Shown here: piece by piece, positions 1 through 8,305 of the stretch
Numbering within the stretch: position 1 is the stretch's first letter
Layout: every line of letters starts with the position of its first letter
Assembly: GCA_001939145.1 (NCBI GenBank)
Contig: LSRX01000062.1
Coordinates: 403,102 to 467,101, forward strand
Source: Symbiodinium microadriaticum
Taxonomy: Eukaryota > Sar > Dinophyceae > Suessiales > Symbiodiniaceae
Reading direction: 5' to 3'
Length of the DNA stretch: 64,000 nucleotides
The notes under the pieces: model-generated
What the model saw: only the letters and a program-made list of their open reading frames with translations
Told to the model about the DNA's origin: nothing
Databases searched by the model: none
Made by a program: the position numbers and the translations under genes

Positions 1-668
1 GGACCCATGGGTGTAACCCCGGAAAGTTCATAGCACGGGCGTGAATGCAAGGCCCCTTCGTCGGGACCACCCGTGCCAGCGTCAACTATCGTGACGCGAC
101 CTGGCCTTTGTGGGATAGACCTACTGGTGGGCATCCCACTCGGTGAATGCGAAACATCACGACCTGGGGGACGTCGCCCATCATCGGAGTCCTCATCGTC
201 ATCATCACCGCCATCAACATTATCATCCTCCGCATCGATGCCGGCGTGAACAGGCTGATATAGGACTCTTAGAACGGTCCCATCTGAGATACTCACAAGA
301 TCTGTTGAGTCCGGGATGCTGGCATGCTCAAGCTGGATGTTGACTCTGAGGGTATCAGGGCATCTATGCCTGTGCCTCTCGCGGAGGTCGCTGACATTGA
401 AGAAGCCTCGGCTACAGATATGCACCTCGACCGGGAGCAAGACGGGTCTTGCATCAACAAAACAGATCGGCTCCCGTGGATCCGTGTACAGCTGCCCCCT
501 GGAAGTCTGAATGGCGGCCAGGACATTACGCGATGTCACGCCACGGCGGGCGTGATCACTAATTTCGGGCTGCGCTGGCCTCAGAATCAGCTCTCGCGGG
601 GGGATTTGCAGCCTATCCGCTACGTCAGCTCTTACGGTGGTACGTCTACTGGGCGATACTTCAAATAG
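1..668 (-). CDS. Retroelement-like polyprotein, continuation running off the left edge
   Basis: Open to the window edge in the same frame as the 1515-3674 and 3693-7853 ORFs, without a start. It begins FEVSPSRRTTVRADVADRL, then IPPRELILRPAQPEISDHARRG, which resembles the module near 1660-1770; both are followed by an ARP motif (VDARPVLL versus LDARPILQ). An Asp-rich acidic run (GGDDDEDSDDG) lies near 180-210. Function unknown; the downstream catalytic part, if any, is outside the window. Confidence 0.4.
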
Positions 669-1512
669 AAAAAGATTCGGCCTGAGCGATGATCCAAGCC
701 CTTTCTCCCGGAATTCCGGGAAGTACTGGGTCGCTGCACCATGAGCTAGGCGTTTGAAGCAAGCTCATGAGGGTAATCAGCTGTCTGCCCGAAAGCATGG
801 CATTGGATATCGTGAAGAGGTCACCTTCGAGTATGTCGATTCTGACTCCATTTGGCAGGCCCCATGGTTGACCCCTGATAAAAACCAGGTACTCATCAGA
901 GCTATCAAACCCGGCGGCTACAAGAATATCGACTCGAGTGAGCCTGCTTGGCAGCTGAAGTGCAAAAACCCTGCCGTCAAGCGGGGAGCAGTCCAACAGG
1001 ACCAGGACGCCATCTGATGCCCAAATGGGTGCGGAGATCAGAACCGCATGTGTGTCGAAGGGCTGGGGATCCACCACAACCAGTCGGGGCATTACCTCAA
1101 TGTCGTCTAGGCTGCGGGCTGCATTGGCCCGACCTAAGGCCTCATCAACAGCAGTTCCCGGGTTGACGCGGAGCTCGACAAGCTCTGGCGCATAATTCTG
1201 TCCGAGGATTAAGAATTTAAGGACCGCAAAGGACAATGGCCCATCGGCAACCCTGCTTTGATGCGACGAGGAAACAGCACCACCTGTGCCCACAGTGTCC
1301 TCGCTGTCACCTTCTGCACCGTGTTGCTGAGCGCCAACTCGGCCGGTGACGCCTGCGGCACCCAGACCCTGGAGGTGCGCGGGCTGGGGTGCCCTGTATT
1401 CGCCAATTGCTGGGGCCAACACAGGCTCACCTCGCGCAAAGAGAACCTTCAGAACATGACCCGATCTGAGTGGCTGGGCCTCAAGGTGCGGGCAGGCTCT
1501 GCAGACGCGCAT
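661..1512 (-). CDS. Retroelement-like polyprotein, frameshifted middle segment (283 aa)
   Basis: Lies in a different frame from its neighbours. It carries another copy of the module, VLVLLDCSPLDGRVFA near 940-1000, closely similar to the copy near 2130. It ends at TGA 663-661, where the original frame resumes, so two compensating indels (or sequencing errors) bracket it. The Met at 1512 is only the first ATG and probably not a true start. Confidence 0.4.
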   Translation of the reverse strand: MRVCRACPHLEAQPLRSGHVLKVLFARGEPVLAPAIGEYRAPQPAHLQGLGAAGVTGRVGAQQHGAEGDSEDTVGTGGAVSSSHQSRVADGPLSFAVLKFLILGQNYAPELVELRVNPGTAVDEALGRANAARSLDDIEVMPRLVVVDPQPFDTHAVLISAPIWASDGVLVLLDCSPLDGRVFALQLPSRLTRVDILVAAGFDSSDEYLVFIRGQPWGLPNGVRIDILEGDLFTISNAMLSGRQLITLMSLLQTPSSWCSDPVLPGIPGERAWIIAQAESFSI

Positions 1513-1514
1513 GC

Positions 1515-3674
1515 TTAGCTAGGTGTGCCGCGAAACAGGTCGTCAAGGCAGGTCGCCGCGATATCGTCTAAAGACGCAAAGAGCATATGCCAGCCCTGCA
1601 GGATGGGCCTTGCGTCAAGTAGTATTGCGCACAGTGTTCGGGAAGCCGCATAGTCGGCGTCCTCGAAGGCCATGACCGTGGTACATGGCAGGCCATTCAG
1701 TGCCGCGTCATAGATGCGGGGTTTAGCTGGAAAAAGCCGGAGGTGGGATTCGCTTATCCCGACATCCCTGGCGATATGCTGCCGATAATTCGCCGGAGAC
1801 ATGGAATTATGCAGACAGAGAATTGTCTCTCTGTGCCCAACCAGGCAGTATGCATCACACTGCCCGGGATAAGGAATCGTGTCATTGGGACTCCAAGAAG
1901 AGGCCGTTAGCAGGGATTGTCCCAATGACTGGGCAAATACAAAGGTTTCTCCTGCCGGCACAAAGGCGATCCGCATTCCTGCAATGACATGTACCCAGGC
2001 ATCGTCATCAATTGGATCCGGATCGGCCGAGACATAAACTCTTATATCTAGACCGGGGGGCACATCAGCCATGACAAGGAATTGCTGCCTGGATGCGTAG
2101 GCCGGACTTTCGGCGGCAAAGATGCGCCCATCCAAGAGGGATGTGTCGAGGCAAACCAGAATCACATCAGGGTTCCACAGCGGACAAGCGAGTAGGAAAC
2201 CTGACCCCTGGCACGGCTGTGGTGTGACATCAAGCAGGAAAGGAAACGTCTGGAAGTAAGCCTCATTTCGCTCCTCTTGCACGGCGTCAATAACCTCATC
2301 CAGATCGGCCGGAAGAGTGGTCGTTACTGCAACTCTCTCCAACCAGTAGCCGGGCTTTGCTATGGCGAAGTGCAGCGTAAGGGGTATTTGTGCCTCCTCT
2401 TCGCTGTCCGACTCGACATCAGAGGGTGCAAGCAGAATTTCTTCAGCATCAGATGGGGGGACATATCTCCATGCCTGTCCGAACCTTGGGGCCATAGCAC
2501 GGAGAACATCAAGATTCCGTCTGTCCTGCATGTTCTGCGGCGTAGGTTCCGACAAAAACTTGCAAGTGAGGGGCAGAAATGTTGCGGGAACCGTCTCCCG
2601 CAGCAAGCCGGGTTGATGCAGTTGTATCTCCTTGAGCAAGCGCTTTCCGAGGGAGCCTTCAAAACTTAGAGTAATCGACCATTCAACAGCTGACAAGCTC
2701 GATAAAAGGATCATCTCGCCATGCCTGTCCCGGGAGGTCAACTTCTGCAACGAAGCCGAATTAGGCGTGAGAGTACCCTTGTTCTCTGGGTATTGCTCCT
2801 TCTGCACCTTGCAGTTGGCCTCTGACGAAGTGTGCGTACGTCGGGGGGAGCGGCTGCGATCTGTGCTGGTTTCGTTGCGAGAAGCATCTTGACTATGGTT
2901 TGTACTATGGGCAGCCTGCTCGGCCTGGCTACCTGTGTCTGCTGAGTCCCTGAAGGATGAATCCGGCATACAGGCAGGCTCGGCAACGGCCGCATCGGGC
3001 CCCACATATACCAGGCGAGCGCGCAGAGTTGTACCTGATGCTGCAAACAAGTATGCACCTTCCTGGTGACCTCCCTCAAGTCCCAAAGCATATTCGGGCG
3101 GCACCTGGAAAGGAAATCTGGCCAACAGAGCAGGAATAAACCAGCAATCACTTGCTTGATACATGCCATAAGGTCTGCAGCCTACCTGCCTAAAGTCAAG
3201 GAAAATGAAGTTGTCTTCCCGAGCACTAGCAGCGGGTGGGGAGCTTACGGGAGGCGGCGTGTGGCATGCGAAGATGACTCCACGGCAGGGCTCTCCTTGT
3301 AGGCACAGGTCGTCAATGGGTCCTGAGCGGGCACTGCCAAGGGTAACGGACCCTGAGGATGCTCCTAGGCACTGTTCGGCTGCTTGCATGAGGGTACATC
3401 CGGGGAAATTACGGATGTGGAGAAACCACCTATCCTCCGCGGTAAGTAAACATACACCCCCCGACCTGCTATGCCTCGGAATCCTATCTGGGTCTCGCCA
3501 CTCCCAGCGGTCAGCCAGCAACTCATCATGGGTGCAACAGATGCGCTCCACAAATCCAAGCTGGTAAACGGTGATCAGGGCCCCATGGAAAAGTTGCAGA
3601 TTGCCGCCCGGCCCTTCTGGCTCATCCCGTGCTCCGACAAAAGTACAGCATTGCTGGAGCTGAATTGAGATCAT
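1515..3674 (-). CDS. Retroelement-like polyprotein, second ORF (719 aa), same frame as the first
   Basis: Starts 18 bases after the stop of the 3693-7853 ORF and in the same frame, so the two were probably one reading frame. It contains two more copies of the repeated module (LDFRQVGCRPYG near 3190; CLDTSLLDGRIFA near 2130) and a second module near 1660-1770 (ESHLRLFPAKPRIYDAALNG) that recurs in the 1-668 segment. The middle has an Arg/Ser-rich stretch. No enzyme motif was recognised. It ends at TAA/TAG-rich sequence around 1515, where the frame changes. Confidence 0.5.
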   Translation of the reverse strand: MISIQLQQCCTFVGARDEPEGPGGNLQLFHGALITVYQLGFVERICCTHDELLADRWEWRDPDRIPRHSRSGGVCLLTAEDRWFLHIRNFPGCTLMQAAEQCLGASSGSVTLGSARSGPIDDLCLQGEPCRGVIFACHTPPPVSSPPAASAREDNFIFLDFRQVGCRPYGMYQASDCWFIPALLARFPFQVPPEYALGLEGGHQEGAYLFAASGTTLRARLVYVGPDAAVAEPACMPDSSFRDSADTGSQAEQAAHSTNHSQDASRNETSTDRSRSPRRTHTSSEANCKVQKEQYPENKGTLTPNSASLQKLTSRDRHGEMILLSSLSAVEWSITLSFEGSLGKRLLKEIQLHQPGLLRETVPATFLPLTCKFLSEPTPQNMQDRRNLDVLRAMAPRFGQAWRYVPPSDAEEILLAPSDVESDSEEEAQIPLTLHFAIAKPGYWLERVAVTTTLPADLDEVIDAVQEERNEAYFQTFPFLLDVTPQPCQGSGFLLACPLWNPDVILVCLDTSLLDGRIFAAESPAYASRQQFLVMADVPPGLDIRVYVSADPDPIDDDAWVHVIAGMRIAFVPAGETFVFAQSLGQSLLTASSWSPNDTIPYPGQCDAYCLVGHRETILCLHNSMSPANYRQHIARDVGISESHLRLFPAKPRIYDAALNGLPCTTVMAFEDADYAASRTLCAILLDARPILQGWHMLFASLDDIAATCLDDLFRGTPS

Positions 3675-3692
3675 GCTGCGAATGTACCGTTC

Positions 3693-6600
3693 TCAGGCCG
3701 CGAAATTGAGGCTTTTGGGCAGGGTTGCAGGAAAGCGCTTCCCCCCTACATTAGAGAGGTCAATCAATATTGCCACATTATCGTTGAAATCAAGCACCCT
3801 AGAGAAAACCATAACCGCGGCAAAACCTTCGAAAGGCACTGGCTCAATGGCGACACTGCAGTCCAGATGCGCGACCGGAATGCGAGTGGCAGCCTGGCGC
3901 GCACGGGAAATCACAGCGGGTACACCTTCGCCGGAGCAGAGATGAATGGCAATGTGTTCCGTTTGGAAATGAGGGGCGAGAAGTGCTACCCCCAGAATTC
4001 CACAATCCTTTACATCTGCATCTTGAAGGATTTCGTCGAAACTCATACCAGCTATACGGGTGGCTTCTGGGGTAAAGATGGTAGGCCTCCGCAGCCAGGC
4101 GGCTGGGATGCCCTCATCACGGGTTTCCCATGGTGCTTCAGGACTTTGAGGGCTATATTGTTGCTCTCCTTCTGCGCGGGCTATATCAGAGCTTGGAACC
4201 TCATCGTCGGGTGCACCTTCTGAGAAGGAGCTCTCGTGGCTGGCGTACAAGTAAAGGGAGGTATGGCCCTCCAGGAAGACCTCGTCAAAGACGCGCCTTC
4301 CCCCGACTGCATTAAGCCGCATCGCCAGGGGCAGATGGATGAGCATCTTAGCAGCAAGGCTGGGCAGATGCACGACGGGATGACATGTGTGCAGAACGGA
4401 AGGCACGACTCCTAAGGACCGTCCATCGCATAATGTGAAGAGGTCTCGCCTCTGCGACTGCAGCTCGTCTTTTTGGGGCCAGGGCATATCGAAAATGGAG
4501 AACAAAGAATCGCACGCATAACCCTTATGCTCAAGGTCCGAAAAAGGGAATCCACATGTAGTGATGTCGAGAAGGTCGAGCTTCAAGGCATCGGCGACAG
4601 CCTTTGCAAGGCCTGTGCTTTCGACGCTGTGCGAGTCGAAGAAAAAGGAATTCCCTCGGTATTGAACTAAAGTGCCATGCCTGTACGTGTGGGGTGGCAG
4701 CTGGGAGATCGGGAGCCAGGTCTCCTCAGCTTCCAAAAGGTCCTCGAAAGATCCTCGAAACATATCCACAGTATCAGACCATGCAACTGTCAGAACAGCC
4801 CCGGCAAAGAACGTCAGCGGGGCTCCAACTGTGCAGGGCGCGTCATTACGACCCAAAAACATGCGTGCCCTATGTTCGCTATGGGCTACTTGGGCAAGTA
4901 TGCGAGCCTCAATATCTGCGTACAGGGCAAAGCGCGGCACAACCTCGGCAAAGTAATTTCCGCCGACCCTGGTTAGGTCGAAGATTATGGCTGTAGACTG
5001 GGTGTCACTCTCAAGTCTCAGCACCCTTGGCATCCTGAGGAGGCTGGCAACACCTGGAGTCCTCTGGGGCACAACCGGAACCACAGCTGGAAAGAGTTCA
5101 TGTGGCACGCCTCCAACATGATCATGCACAGCATCAATGATTCCATAAGCCCTGGCGTCACGCGTAGGCTGAACAGCAGCGATGGTGGTGTGGTACATGG
5201 GAGTATAAACGTAAACTCCTATCCACTTCTCCGTATCTGCATCGAGTGCAGCAGGATTGTCAATGGGCAATTCATGAACGTGCGGGGAAGCGGATTGGGC
5301 CACACAAAGCCAGGGTAGCTGCACGTCGTTGCTGTAAGAAACGGTTGGGCCCAGGTGAGAGGGCTCCTCTGCTCTCGCCGGTGGGAGCTCCTCGGGCCCG
5401 AGAAATTCCCAAGCTCCGTAGGGAGCAGTCATTGCGGCGGCTGGCTGAACAGCCGATACAAACAAAACCATTGCTGGCAAGGCACCAAAAAGGGGCCTCA
5501 CGGGCTTCACAGGTCTGGGAAGATTGGGCCAGACATGACAAGATTTTTGTCCGGCTTGCGGGTGCAATCGACCTGTCTGTTGTCGAGGATAGACCTGCCT
5601 TTGATAACCTCTTTGCCTGGCAGCTTTCCTGGTTAGATGGCAAGGTCGCCAGTCCAGGCAGACTCCCTTCGTGGAGGAGCCAACAGAGCACACACATCCA
5701 AGACCTAGGGCGAGGCTGGTTGGTGCCCAAGAGCAAATGCAGGAACAGAGGCACCCCAAAGGCGATCCCTGCCCCGGCATGGTCGACAAAATCAAATGGG
5801 CCAGGCAGAAAAGACCCATAAGCAGGAGGGTGAGGAAAAATGAGCTGACAGCTCTGCTAGCCTCCTCCAAAACCCAGAGAGGCATATTGTCCCCATCACT
5901 GCATGGGAAATCCACTGTGGCGAGCGTCCCAGAGCCACCGATACGCTTCTTTGGCGCCACATGCAAAACTTCCCGGCCAGAGGAGATGGTAATCTTCCCT
6001 CTGATCTCGTCATCCCTGCAGCCTCTAAATTCGGCGCTGGGGTACAAAAGAAAACTCAACTCAGCATCCCAAGAAGACGAAGGGCAGGGGATGCTGGCTT
6101 CGGCGATTTTCGAAGCCCTCCGAGTATTAGCCCTTAGGAAGAAAGGGGCTAAATCGGAATGTGACAATGGCATCTTGGAAGATAGATGCCCAGGAGGAGG
6201 TTGCACGAGGAGGCGGACATCCCCTGAAGTCCAAATCCATCCGGATGTGCGGTAACAAGCAGGCTTTGTCGGTGGGAAGGAAATCAAAAACCGACGCTTA
6301 GAACTAAACTGTACAGCGAACCCCAACTGTACAGTATACTCATATAGCATCTCACTAAAGGTACTGGGAATAACGGCCGATCCCAAACATCCACACAGGG
6401 GCATTTGACCGAAGGGCATCAGGCCCGCCAGCCATGCCACAAGGTGGAGTTTGGTACGCCGGTCACTCCCACACCCGTTCAATGCTCTGCTGTGGCCTCT
6501 TCTATACCTTGTAGCTCGTCGTCGGTCAAGTCGAAAGCGTCTGGAGGTCGGGCATGAGAAGGACCTATCATCCCCTGGGTTCTCCCCGCGCTCGAACATA

Positions 6601-7853
6601 GTGGGCGCTGTTGGAGCCGGCCCCACACCAAAGGGGTGAAGAGCCCTGCGTTGATCCAGCTTGTCCCCCAAGGGCGTACTGCCCACGTGCGCCTGTGGCG
6701 CTTGCTTGCGGTCCTTGATGAAAGTCCTTCGAAGCCCTGGTGAGGGTGCATGTGGAGCACGTCCTTGGCCAGTTCCTGCAGCCGGGGAGGGTATGTAGGG
6801 ATCGTATACTGCCGTGACATCCGTGTCCAGCGATTCTCCAGTCCCCTCGGGCTGAAAAAGACCCGGAGGAGGCCCAAAGGACGCATTCGGGCCCGACCCG
6901 TGCATCGGCCCAGCTGGGGGTCCTTCTCCAGGAATTCCACCATGAAAGCCCGATATCCCATGTGCAGCGCCAGGCACGGCATTGCCCTCCACTGGTGCAT
7001 GTGCCACAGGCGGCGGTACAGGGTGTCCTGTCGGCGGCACATGTGGTCCCGCCGGGGCCGGTGGCCTTTCGGAGGCCGCCGGGTATCGCATCGCCGGCAT
7101 AGGTTGATCCACATAGCCTCTCGGGACACCTGCACCACTCTCGTCTCGTGCAAGCAGGAGCCGTTGGGCATTTAGGGCTTCTCTGAGGAAGCCAGTCATC
7201 TGCTGCTCTTCTCCCTCGTCTGTCATGAGGGCCTCCCATGCTGCATCGCCTGCTTGGTCGGCTGGGGCTGCCACCTGAGGTACAGCTCCTTCTGCGACGA
7301 TTTGTTTCATCTGCGAGGCTGCCATGCGCCCTTGTGCTGTCACGTTCTCCTGTTCTTGGGTGAGCTTCTCCATATCCTGCAAGTAGGTCTTCCTTTGGGC
7401 TTGGAATCGTCGCTTCGTTTCGCGAGCCCAAGCTTCCCACTGTTTGGTGCGACGATCTTTCTCCTCTTCCAGTTTGCGAACCCTCATGTCCGACTTCTTC
7501 GCCACTGTCAAAGCTCGTTGCATCTCGTACAGCAGCTGCGAGCCCCCGGAACGCACAATCTGTGCTCGCTCCCCCGAGGACCTCGCTGAGTCGCCTGGAA
7601 TCTCCATCAGGTCGTAGCGGCTGAGGTCCTTGGTATCCTGTCCCGCTTTGGGTGAGCGAGTGGAAGACCACGACCCCGGCCAAACATGCCAGCTTCGTTC
7701 TGAATAGCCATCGTAGTTGTAGGCATGACCTTGCTCCTTCCATTTCCCTTGGTAGCCGTAGCCTTGCCGTTTCCCCATGCGCAGTCTGTTGGCAGCGGAC
7801 ACTTTGTAACGGGGGGAGAGTGGTGCGACTCCAGCAGAAAAATATCCTTGCAC
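3693..7853 (-). CDS. Retroelement-like polyprotein, N-terminal ORF (1386 aa), damaged
   Basis: I do not recognise a catalytic domain. Visible parts: a Gly/Tyr/Lys-rich start (about residues 25-60), a charged coiled coil (about 100-195), and a Pro/Gly/His-rich linker (about 235-370). Two hydrophobic stretches follow, about 665-690 (SSFFLTLLLMGLFCLAHLIL) and 785-808. After that come globular repeats, including FDLTRVGGNYFA (near 4980) and IDLSNVGGKRFP (near 3775). The architecture recalls long 5' ORFs of dinoflagellate LINE-type retroelements whose endonuclease/reverse transcriptase lies downstream; none is in the window. Between about 6480 and 6590 another frame reads better (DLTDDELQGIEEAT), so compensating frameshifts are likely. 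It ends at an in-frame TGA 18 bases before the next ORF in the same frame. A dinoflagellate-specific host protein is the alternative. Confidence 0.5.
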   Translation of the reverse strand: MQGYFSAGVAPLSPRYKVSAANRLRMGKRQGYGYQGKWKEQGHAYNYDGYSERSWHVWPGSWSSTRSPKAGQDTKDLSRYDLMEIPGDSARSSGERAQIVRSGGSQLLYEMQRALTVAKKSDMRVRKLEEEKDRRTKQWEAWARETKRRFQAQRKTYLQDMEKLTQEQENVTAQGRMAASQMKQIVAEGAVPQVAAPADQAGDAAWEALMTDEGEEQQMTGFLREALNAQRLLLARDESGAGVPRGYVDQPMPAMRYPAASERPPAPAGPHVPPTGHPVPPPVAHAPVEGNAVPGAAHGISGFHGGIPGEGPPAGPMHGSGPNASFGPPPGLFQPEGTGESLDTDVTAVYDPYIPSPAAGTGQGRAPHAPSPGLRRTFIKDRKQAPQAHVGSTPLGDKLDQRRALHPFGVGPAPTAPTMFERGENPGDDRSFSCPTSRRFRLDRRRATRYRRGHSRALNGCGSDRRTKLHLVAWLAGLMPFGQMPLCGCLGSAVIPSTFSEMLYEYTVQLGFAVQFSSKRRFLISFPPTKPACYRTSGWIWTSGDVRLLVQPPPGHLSSKMPLSHSDLAPFFLRANTRRASKIAEASIPCPSSSWDAELSFLLYPSAEFRGCRDDEIRGKITISSGREVLHVAPKKRIGGSGTLATVDFPCSDGDNMPLWVLEEASRAVSSFFLTLLLMGLFCLAHLILSTMPGQGSPLGCLCSCICSWAPTSLALGLGCVCSVGSSTKGVCLDWRPCHLTRKAARQRGYQRQVYPRQQTGRLHPQAGQKSCHVWPNLPRPVKPVRPLFGALPAMVLFVSAVQPAAAMTAPYGAWEFLGPEELPPARAEEPSHLGPTVSYSNDVQLPWLCVAQSASPHVHELPIDNPAALDADTEKWIGVYVYTPMYHTTIAAVQPTRDARAYGIIDAVHDHVGGVPHELFPAVVPVVPQRTPGVASLLRMPRVLRLESDTQSTAIIFDLTRVGGNYFAEVVPRFALYADIEARILAQVAHSEHRARMFLGRNDAPCTVGAPLTFFAGAVLTVAWSDTVDMFRGSFEDLLEAEETWLPISQLPPHTYRHGTLVQYRGNSFFFDSHSVESTGLAKAVADALKLDLLDITTCGFPFSDLEHKGYACDSLFSIFDMPWPQKDELQSQRRDLFTLCDGRSLGVVPSVLHTCHPVVHLPSLAAKMLIHLPLAMRLNAVGGRRVFDEVFLEGHTSLYLYASHESSFSEGAPDDEVPSSDIARAEGEQQYSPQSPEAPWETRDEGIPAAWLRRPTIFTPEATRIAGMSFDEILQDADVKDCGILGVALLAPHFQTEHIAIHLCSGEGVPAVISRARQAATRIPVAHLDCSVAIEPVPFEGFAAVMVFSRVLDFNDNVAILIDLSNVGGKRFPATLPKSLNFAA

Positions 7854-7863
7854 CGTGGTTCAA

Positions 7864-8230
7864 GACCTTGCAGTCTATGGCTGGAGATCCTGGCTCTAGC
7901 TTGCGATCTCTTTTTGCGCAAGCGCCGGTGCCAGGCGGGACTTCGCCCGACCGTGACGTCTACGTGGGAATATACCCACTGGGGTCGTCCGGCTATGCTA
8001 AGGCACTCCCTAGCTCGATCCGAGACCCTATACTTGCATGCATACTTACATACATACATGCACCTTTTATATCCCAGGCCCCAGACGCTAAGCACCAAAC
8101 CCTTCACCTTACCTCCTAAAGCCTCAATGCTCGGGCCTTAGACCCTAAATCCGCGATTCTGAACTTGAGAAACCTAAACCCTAAACCCAAAACCCTAAAA
8201 CCCTAAAACCCTACCCTGAGAAGCCCGGTC
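7864..8230. other. Intergenic/intron spacer between polyprotein and dynein exon 46
   Basis: No gene seen. It holds a short GCATACATACAT microsatellite (8030-8062) and CCCTAAA-type repeats at about 8166-8213, which end 17 bases from the exon 46 donor. Confidence 0.6.
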
Positions 8231-8305
8231 CTTCAGCATGCCCATGTAGCCCTGGACCAGCTCCAGGTAGTTGGTGGGCGTCACGTAGTTCATGCGCTTC
8301 TGCTC
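8231..8305 (-). CDS. Dynein exon 46 (AAA4 end, [12 protein letters not shown])
   Basis: 25 codons, [20 protein letters not shown] then [16 protein letters not shown] closes AAA4 before the stalk coiled coil. Acceptor CGCCAG|G, GA donor (AAG|GA). This is the last dynein exon in the window; the stalk must continue left of position 1. Confidence 0.95.

Noticed and set aside
6568..7863. 431-codon minus-strand ORF overlapping the polyprotein start
   Set aside because: Shadow frame: the other frame has the coherent coiled coil and Pro/Gly-rich linker. Only its neighbour frame near 6480-6570 may be real, through a frameshift.
8166..8213. Chromosome end (true telomere)
   Set aside because: CCCTAAA units occur throughout 56 kb in both orientations, are short and degenerate, and are flanked by gene exons on both sides; they are interstitial.
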